From Candidatus Eremiobacter antarcticus (GTDB lineage: Bacteria > Vulcanimicrobiota > Vulcanimicrobiia > Eremiobacterales > Eremiobacteraceae), in contig QHBK01000017.1 in the NCBI GenBank assembly GCA_003244105.1, forward strand, positions 114,849 to 178,848: a stretch of DNA of 64,000 nucleotides. Direction: 5' to 3'. The notes under the pieces were generated by a model. It was not told where the DNA came from. It saw nothing but the letters and a program-made list of their open reading frames with translations, and ran no database searches. Position 1 is the first letter of the stretch. Every line of letters begins with the position of its first letter. The position numbers and the translations under genes were made by a program. Below are positions 45,925-54,335 of this stretch, one piece after another.

Positions 45925-46493
45925 ATCCGTGGCGTTGGGTTGTTCTCGGCGCAGCCGGGGTTCTCGTCGTGGGGCTTCTCGTCGCATACGCGGCCGTTGC
46001 GTTTGGGCTCGTCCCGGCCAACGCCGATGGCAAGCCAAGCTCGCTCGAGCGCTGGGCTGCCAGGAAATCGCTAAATGCGACGGTTCAACGCGAGGCGGGC
46101 GGAAAAGCGAATCCCTTACCAGTTGATGACGCCAACCTCAAGGCCGGCATCAAGTTATACGGGTCCAATTGCGCCGTCTGCCACGGCGCCTCCGACGCGA
46201 AGGGCTCGAATATCGCCCTGGGCTTGTACCAGCATGCGCCGCAGCTGGGCAAGCACGGCGTCGAGGACGACGCCGAGGGTGAAACCCACTGGAAAATCCA
46301 GCACGGCATTCGGCTCACCGGCATGCCGTCGTTTGGGAAATCGCTGAACGACACGGAGATCTGGCAGCTCGTCATGTTCTTGAAACACATGGACAAACTG
46401 CCGTCGGCCGCGCAAGCCGACTGGAAGAAGCTGCCGAGCCAAGAAAGCGCGGAGCATTCGCATCGGAAGCAAGCGGGTCAGCCTGCGGGCTGA
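45921..46493 (+). CDS. Membrane-anchored class I cytochrome c
   Basis: 190 aa. One N-terminal membrane anchor (residues ~6-30), a linker, then a cytochrome c domain with heme motif C84-A-V-C87-H88 and a likely axial Met135 (GMPSFG). It carries electrons in the periplasm. The CcdA, TlpA-like and MauE-like genes in this window could serve its heme-thiol chemistry. Start ATG at 45921 overlaps the STAS stop. Confidence 0.88.
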   Translation: MNPWRWVVLGAAGVLVVGLLVAYAAVAFGLVPANADGKPSSLERWAARKSLNATVQREAGGKANPLPVDDANLKAGIKLYGSNCAVCHGASDAKGSNIALGLYQHAPQLGKHGVEDDAEGETHWKIQHGIRLTGMPSFGKSLNDTEIWQLVMFLKHMDKLPSAAQADWKKLPSQESAEHSHRKQAGQPAG

Positions 46494-46501
46494 TGTGGCG
46501 C

Positions 46502-46527
46502 AAAAAAGGGCGGCTCGCAAGCCGCCC
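46502..46527 (-). terminator. Rho-independent terminator of SnoaL-like gene
   Basis: On the minus strand GGGCGGCT / AGCCGCCC form an 8-bp stem with a 4-base loop, followed by TTTTTT. It lies 30 bases past the stop at 46557. Confidence 0.8.
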
Positions 46528-46556
46528 GCCGCTAACGAGTTCTTACGCCGTTGCGC

Positions 46557-46973
46557 TTAGGACCAGAACTCATCGCTTGCCTGTTGATTCGTAGACGTCT
46601 GCCACATCTCGGTCACGCGGCCGTCGCGGATCTTCCCCACGAGCATCTGATCGTCGTCTAACTTTTTGCCCTGCCGTGACGCCGTCACGTGTAGCAGTAT
46701 CGCGCCGTAGTTGTCACCCCCCAGAAAGCCTTGAGCTTCGACTTTCAAGGTCTCAGCCGTATCTGCAATCGTCCGGCGAAAATAGTCGAGCACCTCATCG
46801 ATGCCTTGGTAGTCGCCGGAAACTCCGCTCTTGCCGCTCACGTGCCAGGTGAGGTTCGGCGCAAACACGGCTTTGAGCGTGTCGAAGTCCTTTGTGACGT
46901 AGGCATCGTACGTGCGCCGAAGCACCGTTGCGTTCGGATGTTCTTGGGTGCGGATATCAGTGGATGATTTCAT
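46557..46973 (-). CDS. SnoaL/NTF2-like (ketosteroid-isomerase fold) protein
   Basis: 138 aa. NTF2-like cone fold: RRTYDAYVTKDFDTLKAVFA, LTWHVSGKSGVSGDYQG, EVLDYFRRTIADTAETLKVE and a final KIRDGRVTEMWQTS strand. Family members bind or turn over small hydrophobic molecules; no catalytic assignment can be made. ATG at 46973 has AGGAGGTGACT directly upstream, a strong ribosome site. Single-gene unit with its own terminator. Confidence 0.82.
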   Translation of the reverse strand: MKSSTDIRTQEHPNATVLRRTYDAYVTKDFDTLKAVFAPNLTWHVSGKSGVSGDYQGIDEVLDYFRRTIADTAETLKVEAQGFLGGDNYGAILLHVTASRQGKKLDDDQMLVGKIRDGRVTEMWQTSTNQQASDEFWS

Positions 46974-47096
46974 AGTCACCTCCTGTTATCGCGCTTCGAC
47001 GCACGCGCTCGGGCGTCTTTCGATTCGAAACCAGCGAGCGCTCCCTTTACCGGAAACACAGGCGGCCGCTGCACGATCTTCCATCGCCCGGAATTT

Positions 47097-47753
47097 TTAT
47101 GAAAACGACGCGTACGGCACGTGCGTCTCATAGATCGCTCTCGCGTCGAGCGTCACTGCCTCCCAGGGGCCACCGTTGATGACGTGCTCCAGGTAACGCC
47201 ACAAGACGTGCGAACCGCGTTCTGCGAGCCAAGAGCTGAGCATGGCGACGTCTTGTACGCCGTCGATTCTCATCGCTTCTTGGTACAAGATGGGGCCACT
47301 GTCGATCTTGCTGGTCACCGTATGGAAGGTGAATCCCGTCATGCGTTCGCCGTTTCGGACGCAGGCGCTGACCGGCGTGGGACCTCGGTATAACGGCAAA
47401 ACCGATGGGTGGATGTTGACGATCGACTGGAAGCGGGCCAGAGTGTCGGCCTTGAAGATCTGATTGAAGCCCGAGACGATCCCTATGTCATTTTGTGCGA
47501 TGCGTTCGGAAAAGACGGTGTCGTTCACCTCTTTGACCCTGATCGCCGGCAACTCGAAACGCGGGTGCAGCCGCCTCATGACCAGTTGCTCGGTCGAGCG
47601 TGCGACAGAGCGCAAGGAGCGGCGGCGCCGAGCGGGCTCGCGCAACGTCGACCAGACCACCGTGGCCGCAACGCCGTGCCGCTGCGCAAATGTCGTCAAG
47701 ACACGGATGAACGGGGCGCCGTAATTCGCGTCAGAGACGAAGTGGTAAATCAA
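47097..47753 (-). CDS. Formyltransferase-fold protein
   Basis: 218 aa. Matches the N-terminal formyltransferase domain (GART, Fmt, sugar N-formyltransferases): SIVNIHPSVLPLYRGPTPVS with the Asn-His pair, TGFTFHTVTSKIDSGPILYQ with the catalytic Asp, and an N-terminal Rossmann region. The anticodon-binding C-domain of Fmt is absent, so an N-formylation of a sugar or small metabolite is more likely than tRNA formylation. No sugar-biosynthesis neighbours help to decide. Confidence 0.8.
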   Translation of the reverse strand: MIYHFVSDANYGAPFIRVLTTFAQRHGVAATVVWSTLREPARRRRSLRSVARSTEQLVMRRLHPRFELPAIRVKEVNDTVFSERIAQNDIGIVSGFNQIFKADTLARFQSIVNIHPSVLPLYRGPTPVSACVRNGERMTGFTFHTVTSKIDSGPILYQEAMRIDGVQDVAMLSSWLAERGSHVLWRYLEHVINGGPWEAVTLDARAIYETHVPYASFS

Positions 47754-47826
47754 ACGCCGGCGTTCGCTGCACGTGAAGAGCGGCTGGGCGAAGAGCCTTC
47801 GTTGTGGTGAGAGCAGGGGCGCCGGA

Positions 47827-48111
47827 TCAAGACGCTTTGTGCTCTTTGAGAAGCTTTTGCATCAGCGCCACGTGGCCGACAAATGCGTTGCGTCCCTTTT
47901 TCGTCAGGCGGTAACGCGTCTGGGGGCGTCGATTGACGAATGTCTTCTCCTCTGCGACATACCCCGCTTCGAGCAGTTTGCCGAGATGCGCTCCCAGGTT
48001 GCCGTTGCTGGCTTCGGTCGCCCGCTGCAATTCGCTGAACGCGACCCACTCGGCGTTCAACAGTTCCGCGATGACGCTCAAACGTATTTTCGACAGAAGC
48101 ATCTCATCCAT
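47827..48111 (-). CDS. Winged-helix transcriptional regulator (HTH_34-like)
   Basis: 94 aa, one winged-helix domain: RLSVIAELLNAEWVAFSELQ, NGNLGAHLGKLLEAGYV, RRPQTRYRLTKKGR. Same pattern as the PF13601 regulators commonly paired with a membrane protein. The ATG overlaps the stop of the upstream membrane-protein gene by eight bases, and both are driven by the strong promoter at 48741-48769. Confidence 0.85.
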   Translation of the reverse strand: MDEMLLSKIRLSVIAELLNAEWVAFSELQRATEASNGNLGAHLGKLLEAGYVAEEKTFVNRRPQTRYRLTKKGRNAFVGHVALMQKLLKEHKAS

Positions 48112-48696
48112 CGCTGGGCTCGCCAACCGTGTTCCCGGACGCCAACAGGAGCAGGCCGAATCCCGTGTATGCGATGAGGAATCCTGCGGCCATGACGTAG
48201 CCTGCGAACGGATAGAACGCGCTCGCGGCGACCACCGAGGCGAGCAGCACGGCAGCCGCCCAAAGTGCACGGCGGTCGCCCTGAAGCCCAATGAAGAGCA
48301 GCGTGATGGCGGCACATACCGACCAGATCGCGCCTTGCGCCCAGCCGGCAAAGATGTGCGGGCTGGCATAGCTCACGACGATCGCGCCGATCCAGCATGC
48401 CAAGAACATGCTTCCGACCTGACGCTGCACGTGAGCCATGCGCTCGGCTCCGCGGCGCAGTCGCGCAGGTGGAAGACCATGAACGCGACCGCGGCGAGCA
48501 CAGCGACGCCTGCGATCGCAAGCCCTGCGACGCTGATGCGATGATCGACCCACAGTTGGAAGATGATGTCTGCAAGGGTGGCCGCCAGTCCCCATATGAT
48601 GTAGATCCATCCGCTCAGATGGACGGTGCGGTCCGTCCGGCTGAGGATGCGGTCCACCATTTCGAGCTGGGCGCTTGCCTGCGAGGGGCTGATCAT
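48104..48696 (-). pseudogene. Membrane protein gene with single-base frameshift
   Basis: From ATG 48696 (GGAG upstream) the frame codes MISPSQASAQLEMVDRILSR..., two membrane helices, and ...VFHLRD; near 48462-48466 the frame is lost. In another frame it resumes with RMAHVQRQVGSMFLACW and three to four further helices to the stop at 48104. Adding one C there restores one ~197-aa protein. The uninterrupted form would be a typical partner of a winged-helix regulator. Fresh mutation or base-call error. Confidence 0.65.
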
Positions 48697-48740
48697 GTGT
48701 GACTCCGTTTCTGGCCGTTGTCTGTTTCTCAGACTCATCT

Positions 48741-48769
48741 GCATTATAGGGGAAGAAGTCCCGCACGTC
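48741..48769 (-). promoter_or_regulatory. Sigma-70-type promoter
   Basis: TTGACG (48769-48764), 17-base spacer, TATAAT (48746-48741), read on the minus strand. Near-consensus and about 45 bases upstream of ATG 48696; drives the membrane protein and winged-helix regulator. Confidence 0.8.
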
Positions 48770-48951
48770 AATCGTTATTTTCAACCCTCAAGGCGCAGCG
48801 GACTTCGGTTTTGGGCAGGATTTCCACGGCGAGTACGGCATCTCGCGGGTGCCCCGCAAGGATGTGACCCACCATCAGCAGCGCAAAGGCGGCGCCGCCC
48901 AAGCCGCCAGGCGGTCAATGGCGTCCGGCCGCTGACATTTCTGACGATACG

Positions 48952-50289
48952 GTGCCGATGTGGCGCCGTCTCCTCGTGTTTTTGGTCCCGCTGATGCTCA
49001 GCAACGTGCTGCAATCGGCCTCGAGCACGTTCAACAGCATCTTCGTCGGCCGGCTGATTGGGGTTGACGCACTGGCCGCCATTTCCGCGTTCTTCCCGGT
49101 GCTGTTCTTTTTGATCTCATTCTTGATCGGGCTGTCCAGCGGTGCCTCCGTACTGATCGGCCAGGCCTTCGGGGCGCGCGACGCGCACCGCATGAAGGCG
49201 ATCACCGGCACCGTGCTGTTCATGGGGTTGGTGCTTGGGGCGGCCGCCTTAGCGGTGGGCTTCGTCTTCACTGACCGGTTGCTGCTGCTGTTAGGCACGC
49301 CCGCGAATATCTTCGCCGACGCCGTTGCCTACGCGCGCGTCATCCTCTGGTTTTGCCCTGTGCTCTTCGTGTATCTGATCTATGGTACTGCGCTGCGGGG
49401 CACCGGCGATTCACAAACACCGTTCTATTTTCTGATCGTCTCCACGGCGTTGAGCTTGGCCTTGACGCCGGCTTTGATATTCGGCTGGCTCGGGCTCCCC
49501 AGGTTGGGGGTCCTCAGCGCGGCCGTCGCTATGGTGGTGTCGAACGTGTTGGCGTTCATCGCCATGATGCTGTATCTGCGGGCGCGCAAGCACCCCTTGG
49601 CACTGGATCGCGAGATCATCACGGATCTGCGCTTCGATGCGGCCATCGCGAAGAACGTTATACGCATCGGGGTTCCTACCGGCTTGCAGGTCGTCATGGT
49701 GTCGCTTGCGGAGATCGCCGTGCTCGCTTTCGTCAACCGCTTCGGCTCGCATGCGACGGCGGCATACGGCGCCGTCAATCAAGTGGTCAGCTACGTGCAG
49801 TTTCCTGCGATCAGCATCGGAATCGCGTCGTCGATCTTCGGCGCGCAGTGCATCGGCGCGCGCCGCCAAGATAAGCTGCACAGTGTGGTCCGGTCCGGCG
49901 TCGCGCTGAACTATATCATCGGCGGGGCGATTGTGGGGCTGTGTTACATCTTCGCGTCCGACATCTTGGGCTGGTTTTTGACCGACCGCAACACCCTGCA
50001 GGTGGCGCACGGCTTGCTCATGATCACGCTCTGGAGTTACCTCATCTTCGGCAACTCGGCGGTGCTTTCGGGCATCATGCGTTCCAGCGGCGTGGTCTTC
50101 TGGCCCACGACATTCTCGATTTTCGCCATCTGGGGCATCGAGGTGCCGACCGCCTACATCCTCATGCGGCACATCGGTTTGAACGGCGTGTGGATCGGTT
50201 ACCCGGCGGCATTCTGCATGTCGTTGCTCCTGCAAACCTCGTACTACTTCATGTATTGGAAGGGCAAGACGCACGAGCGGCTCGTATGA
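48952..50289 (+). CDS. MATE-family efflux transporter
   Basis: 445 aa with 12 predicted membrane segments arranged as two six-helix halves (VPLMLSNVLQSASSTFNSIF opening the first, IRIGVPTGLQVVMVSLAEIA the second). Typical MATE loops GQAFGARD and GAQCIGARRQDK mark the pseudo-repeat. Exports drugs or metabolites using a cation gradient. GTG at 48952 or ATG at 48958 are equivalent starts. Stands alone on the plus strand with an SDR gene after it. Confidence 0.92.
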   Translation: MPMWRRLLVFLVPLMLSNVLQSASSTFNSIFVGRLIGVDALAAISAFFPVLFFLISFLIGLSSGASVLIGQAFGARDAHRMKAITGTVLFMGLVLGAAALAVGFVFTDRLLLLLGTPANIFADAVAYARVILWFCPVLFVYLIYGTALRGTGDSQTPFYFLIVSTALSLALTPALIFGWLGLPRLGVLSAAVAMVVSNVLAFIAMMLYLRARKHPLALDREIITDLRFDAAIAKNVIRIGVPTGLQVVMVSLAEIAVLAFVNRFGSHATAAYGAVNQVVSYVQFPAISIGIASSIFGAQCIGARRQDKLHSVVRSGVALNYIIGGAIVGLCYIFASDILGWFLTDRNTLQVAHGLLMITLWSYLIFGNSAVLSGIMRSSGVVFWPTTFSIFAIWGIEVPTAYILMRHIGLNGVWIGYPAAFCMSLLLQTSYYFMYWKGKTHERLV

Positions 50290-50318
50290 ACCGCTTCGGC
50301 ACTGAATGAGGAGGGGCG

Positions 50319-51104
50319 ATGAGCAGAAGGCTCGACGGGCGGGTCGCAATCGTGACGGGTGCTGATTCGGGAATCGGTCGGGCGATCGCAACGCTGTTCG
50401 GGGGCGAAGGCGCGCGCGTGACGGTCAATTACTTGAACGACCGGGCGGGCGCGGAAGCGACGGTAACCGCAATCGAGCAAGCCGGCGGTGAAGGCATAAC
50501 ACTGCGCGCCGATGTCGGGAGTGAAGAGCAAGTGGACGCGTTGTTCGCCGCCTGTGAGGGGAAGTTCGGGCCGCCCGACATCCTGGTCAACAACGCGGCT
50601 CGCAATTCGAGCGACGTCCGCGTGCTCGACATGCCCGTGCAGCAATGGGAAGCGACGCTCAGAACGAACCTCACGGGGCCATTCTTATGCAGCCGCCGCT
50701 TTGCCCGCGGGCTGGCGCAGCATGGGCATCCAGGCAAAATCATCAACATCACGTCAGTCCACGAAGAGATGCCGGCCATCGGCGTGGCGGACTATTGCGC
50801 GAGCAAAGGCGGCTTGAGAAACCTCACGCGCTGCTTGGCGCTCGAGCTTGCCACGGCCAAAATCAACGTGAACAACATTGCTCCCGGTACGGTCCTGACC
50901 GCCATGAACCAAGATCTGTTAGATGATCCAAAAGCGCTCGCGGAGCACGAGCAGACGATCCCCTGGAAACGCGCCGCAACGCCCGACGACATAGCAAACC
51001 TTGCGCTGTTTTTGGCAAGCGCAGATTCGGATTACGTGACGGGCGCGACCTTTGTGATCGATGGCGGAATGCTGCTCAACGTGGGGAACGGCGTGGCAAA
51101 CTGA
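50319..51104 (+). CDS. SDR-family oxidoreductase, glucose-1-dehydrogenase-like
   Basis: 261 aa classical short-chain dehydrogenase. TGADSGIG nucleotide motif (residues 13-20), DVGSEEQV, NNAA, catalytic Ser in NITSVHE and Tyr-x3-Lys in YCASKGG; ends VTGATFVIDGGML. Arg/Asn after the second strand suggest NADP use but this is weak. Ribosome site GAGGAGG is present before the ATG. Confidence 0.9.
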   Translation: MSRRLDGRVAIVTGADSGIGRAIATLFGGEGARVTVNYLNDRAGAEATVTAIEQAGGEGITLRADVGSEEQVDALFAACEGKFGPPDILVNNAARNSSDVRVLDMPVQQWEATLRTNLTGPFLCSRRFARGLAQHGHPGKIINITSVHEEMPAIGVADYCASKGGLRNLTRCLALELATAKINVNNIAPGTVLTAMNQDLLDDPKALAEHEQTIPWKRAATPDDIANLALFLASADSDYVTGATFVIDGGMLLNVGNGVAN

Positions 51105-51127
51105 ACGCCGGCGTCCGACGCGACGGA

Positions 51128-51463
51128 TCAGGCGGGTTCGCTGTATTCCGCCGCCGGTTTGAGATCCACGGGCTGAAACGGCTGCCCAGCCATGAGCGAA
51201 CGCTGGCTCGGCGCTTTGAACGGACGAACGACCCAGAGCGATGTGAGGGCTGAAACGGAGCGGACCATATGAAGTCGCTTGGTTTTGGCTTCGAAAGGCT
51301 TCCACGTCACTTCCGACTGAAGCGTCCTGATCTCGGCGCGCATGTCGTTGAAGACAACGTCCAGCTCTTGGTCAATGCGGCGGCGCTCTTGCAAAGCCTT
51401 CTGTCTGGCGGCTCTGCGTTTATGCCTGGCGGCGCGCTTGCCGAAGTCGAATACGTTTATCAT
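51128..51463 (-). CDS. Small basic protein of unknown function
   Basis: 111 aa. N-terminal half is very basic and helical (GKRAARHKRRAARQKALQER), followed by LDVVFNDMRAEIRTLQSEV helix; the rest is unstructured-looking. The basic start may bind nucleic acid. ATG at 51463 is preferred over the ATG at 51511. No family recognised. Modest evidence for being real: codon use and direction fit, but no partner. Confidence 0.4.
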   Translation of the reverse strand: MINVFDFGKRAARHKRRAARQKALQERRRIDQELDVVFNDMRAEIRTLQSEVTWKPFEAKTKRLHMVRSVSALTSLWVVRPFKAPSQRSLMAGQPFQPVDLKPAAEYSEPA

Positions 51464-51651
51464 TTCCCGCTTCCATGGGTCCGGAATGGTCCCGCCCATC
51501 CCGCTGTCCATCTTATTGTGACCGAAGCCTGCGGCCGGTTCCAGTGACCTTTGGTCCGTTCGCAGGAACCATAATGCTGGAGCTATTAGGGGCTCTCGAC
51601 GCGATTGTGTAACAACGCCGGAGGGCCCATGCTCAGTTCCGCGAGGACGCC

Positions 51652-52458
51652 ATGAGAATAGCGGTCATCGGATGTGGTCAGATAGGAGAAGCCCTCATTC
51701 GGGGTATGTTGGCCGCGCAGTTCACATCCCGCGAGGAGGTCATCGCTTCGAGTCGCACCGAGTCACGATCGAACGATTTAAAGCAGTCCCTCGGCATCAA
51801 GGCGACCACGGATAATCATTTGGCGTTGGACGGCGCGGCAATCGTGGTCATAACCCTCAAGCCCAGCATGGTCGGTCCCATTCTTTCAAGCGTGGGAACA
51901 AAGATCGCCAAGGACGCGCTCGTCATCTCGGTAGCCGCCGGGGTGAGCACGAGCGACATCGAGGCGTGCGTGGGTCGGATAAGCGTGGTGCGCGCGATGC
52001 CCAATCTTCCCGTGATCATCCGCCAAGGCATCACCTGTCTCGCGCGCGGCCGTCATGCCAGCAGCGAGCAGCTGCAATTGGCCTCTGATCTCTTTTCGTC
52101 GGTCGGGCGAGTCATGGTGGTGCAGGAGCAGCACATGGATGCGGTCACGGGCTTGAGCGGCAGCGGCCCGGCCTTCGTCTTCATGGTCATCGAATCCATG
52201 GCCGAAGGCGGCGTCAATGTGGGTTTGCCGCGCGCAGTCGCTCTTGAGCTTGCCGCTCAGACAACAGCCGGCGCAGGAGCGATGGTCGTTCAGACGGGTG
52301 AGCATCCGGCTAAGCTCAAGGATGAAGTGACGACGCCAGCCGGCTGCACGGTGGACGGGATCATGCAGCTTGAAGAGGGTGGGCTGCGAGTCGCACTCAT
52401 CAAGGCCGTTTCTCGCGCTGCGGTGCGAGCGAAAGGGCTGGCTGGCCGCGAATCGTAA
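51652..52458 (+). CDS. proC: Pyrroline-5-carboxylate reductase
   Basis: Last step of proline synthesis. 268 aa. Rossmann opening IAVIGCGQIGEALIRGML, ITLKPSM, VSVAAGVS-like ISVAAGVST, VRAMPNLP, and the signature LSGSGPAFVFMVIESMAEGG with DEVTTPAGCTVDGI. Normal length, no broken part. A secreted protein gene follows four bases after the stop. Confidence 0.95.
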   Translation: MRIAVIGCGQIGEALIRGMLAAQFTSREEVIASSRTESRSNDLKQSLGIKATTDNHLALDGAAIVVITLKPSMVGPILSSVGTKIAKDALVISVAAGVSTSDIEACVGRISVVRAMPNLPVIIRQGITCLARGRHASSEQLQLASDLFSSVGRVMVVQEQHMDAVTGLSGSGPAFVFMVIESMAEGGVNVGLPRAVALELAAQTTAGAGAMVVQTGEHPAKLKDEVTTPAGCTVDGIMQLEEGGLRVALIKAVSRAAVRAKGLAGRES

Positions 52459-52462
52459 CGCG

Positions 52463-53011
52463 ATGAGCTCAACAGGCGCGATGCAATCGATCAGACCCTA
52501 TCTGGTCGGCTTCGTGCTGCTGCTGTCAGCCACGTGCGTGTCCGCTTCAGCTGCGCCGCTGTCCTCGTCGTCGCGCATTGGGCCAAGGGGCGTTGGTCCG
52601 ATCGTCTTCGGCGTGGCGCAGAGGCAGGCGGTTGAAACGGGCACGCGGTTCACGTTGAGCAAACCGTCGACGGGCAGCACTTGCTTTATGCTGTACCCGC
52701 GGACGCCAGCCGGCCTTGCCTTCATGGTCGAGAACGGATCGATCCGCCGCGCTGAGGTCACCGGCAAGACGATTGCTAGCGTCGATGGCTTCCGAGTCGG
52801 CGATTCCGGCGCGACGCTGTTGAGATTCTATGGACAGCGAGCGCGGCTGTCACCGAACAAATACGACCCAAAGGTGGAGATGGCTGTCATCGAGCCCAAG
52901 AGCAGCGCCGATGCGAAATATCGTATGACCTACTCGCTGAAAAACGGCGCGGTGCAGACGATCGTGGCCGGCTTACTGCCCCAAGTGGCGTACGTCGAGG
53001 GATGCTCCTAA
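52463..53011 (+). CDS. Secreted protein of unknown function
   Basis: 182 aa. Signal peptide (YLVGFVLLLSATCVSASA) then a beta-rich domain with one internal cysteine pair (GSTCFMLYP, VEGCS at the end). FRVGDSGATLLRFYGQRA is similar in style to small periplasmic proteins of other phyla, but I cannot name a family. Its stop overlaps the stop of the convergent membrane-protein gene by four bases. Confidence 0.6.
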   Translation: MSSTGAMQSIRPYLVGFVLLLSATCVSASAAPLSSSSRIGPRGVGPIVFGVAQRQAVETGTRFTLSKPSTGSTCFMLYPRTPAGLAFMVENGSIRRAEVTGKTIASVDGFRVGDSGATLLRFYGQRARLSPNKYDPKVEMAVIEPKSSADAKYRMTYSLKNGAVQTIVAGLLPQVAYVEGCS

Positions 53012-53691
53012 CCGGCTGATCTTCGACGCGCGCCTAAGAAGCGGTCGACCGCGACGAACACGAGTCCGAGAACGAAGAAACCAACCAAGAGCATTGCCGT
53101 GTTCTCGAAGACTTTGGGATAGCCGAGTACCGACACGTCACTGAACGGATAGGGATATCGGCCGGACACAGCGCCTCGCAGCAAGCTATATACGACGTAG
53201 ACGAATGGATACGACAGCCACATCAGCGCGTGTCTCCATTGCAGCTGACCTTTTGGGACGAACACGAACCATTGGATGACAAATGCGATCGGTATGACGT
53301 CGTGCAGAATCGAATCCACCAGGAGTTGCAGGCCCTGTGGTTGCCACAGCTGCCGCAACAGGAGACTGTAGACGATCCCAACCACGGTGATGTAGGTGGC
53401 GATCGCCCCTTGAGTGGCGGGGCGGTCGAAAAAGCCGCTGAGTCGAGAATCGGCGAGGGTTGCGGAACCTGTCAGCGCAGCGGCAGTCAGAAGATTGGTC
53501 AAGATCGTGAAAAAACTTAGAAACGTGATGACGCCGGCAAGCACGCTGCGTTCTTGAGCGACGACGGTGGCGGTGGTCAGAAACAGTTGGGCGACTAAGG
53601 CGAACCACGCCAGGGTTGCGGCAACGAGACAATACAAGCGGCGCGCGCGGCCAAGACCGCGCCGCGTGCCCGTCTCAACGTCAGCGTTCAT
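53008..53691 (-). CDS. Pr6Pr-family membrane protein
   Basis: 227 aa, six membrane helices with the family's loop features LTILTNLLTAAAL-like (FFTILTNLL), HDVIPIAFVIQWFVF and YPFVYVVYSLLRGAVSGRYPYPF. The conserved Pro residues fit the Pr6Pr name. Function is unknown. Divergent from the secreted-protein gene at 53837. Confidence 0.8.
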   Translation of the reverse strand: MNADVETGTRRGLGRARRLYCLVAATLAWFALVAQLFLTTATVVAQERSVLAGVITFLSFFTILTNLLTAAALTGSATLADSRLSGFFDRPATQGAIATYITVVGIVYSLLLRQLWQPQGLQLLVDSILHDVIPIAFVIQWFVFVPKGQLQWRHALMWLSYPFVYVVYSLLRGAVSGRYPYPFSDVSVLGYPKVFENTAMLLVGFFVLGLVFVAVDRFLGARRRSAG

Positions 53692-53772
53692 TCGATGACC
53701 TCATCGCGGCGCATATGACGTCGTGCTTTCGTTACCTTTCTCACCAGGGTTTCACGCAGCCTGAAGGCGGCT

Positions 53773-53812
53773 CTCATATATATGAGCGCACTCGCGAGTA
53801 TATTGAGTATAC
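53773..53812. promoter_or_regulatory. Three consecutive inverted repeats upstream of secreted protein
   Basis: CTCATATATATGAG (53773-53786, perfect 14-bp palindrome), CTCGCGAG (53791-53798), and GTATA-TTGAG-TATAC (53798-53812). They are packed within 40 bases between the divergent genes and about 25 bases before the ATG at 53837, so they probably overlap a promoter and could bind a dimeric repressor. Confidence 0.5.
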
Positions 53813-53836
53813 GAAACATTCAGGAGGACATCGAAC

Positions 53837-54235
53837 ATGTATCGGAAGCTCTTGGCACTCACGCTATTTTTGGCTCTGTTCGCCGTCGGAGCACAGGCGA
53901 ACGCCCAACGGATCTATATTTACCGCACCTGGCACGCGCCCGTGGTCGTGTACCATCGGGCTCCCGCGGTCATCTACCGCGGCACCCCCGAGGTCATCTC
54001 GTATCGTCCCAATGAGCGTTTTGCCGCCAGCAGCGACCTCCAGGGCGTCGTGACGTCATCCGTGCCGTATCATGTCGATGTGCGCATCCAAGACGCCGTC
54101 TACTCAGTCTCGCTGCACGACGGCACGGTCATCAAACCGGTTGGCATTACGCTCAGCCCTGCGATGGTCGTTCACGCGTCGGGATACTGGTCAGGGAACA
54201 CCTTCCTCGCAAACCGGATCGTCGTGCTGCGCTAG
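53837..54235 (+). CDS. Small secreted protein of unknown function
   Basis: 132 aa. Clear signal peptide (MYRKLLALTLFLALFAVGAQ, cleavage after ANA). Mature part starts with Tyr/Trp/His-rich RIYIYRTWHAPVVVYHRAP and continues as a beta-rich domain. AGGAGG lies just upstream of the ATG. Followed by a terminator at 54268. Family not recognised. Confidence 0.65.
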   Translation: MYRKLLALTLFLALFAVGAQANAQRIYIYRTWHAPVVVYHRAPAVIYRGTPEVISYRPNERFAASSDLQGVVTSSVPYHVDVRIQDAVYSVSLHDGTVIKPVGITLSPAMVVHASGYWSGNTFLANRIVVLR

Positions 54236-54267
54236 CCGCGCAAACACCACGCCGACTGGGAAAAGAA

Positions 54268-54300
54268 GCGGACAGTGTCTCCCACGCTGCCCGCTTTTTC
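54268..54300 (+). terminator. Rho-independent terminator of secreted-protein gene
   Basis: GCGG-A-CAGTGT / ACGCTG-C-CCGC stem with one mismatch and loop CTCCC, then TTTTTC. Lies ~30 bases after the stop at 54235. Confidence 0.75.
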
Positions 54301-54335
54301 TTGCTCGTGGGAATGGACGATGACTGCCGCAGCGC

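Noticed and set aside
49411..50391. 326-codon minus-strand frame opposite the MATE gene
   Set aside because: His/Arg/Asp-rich antisense pattern; MATE gene explains the region fully.
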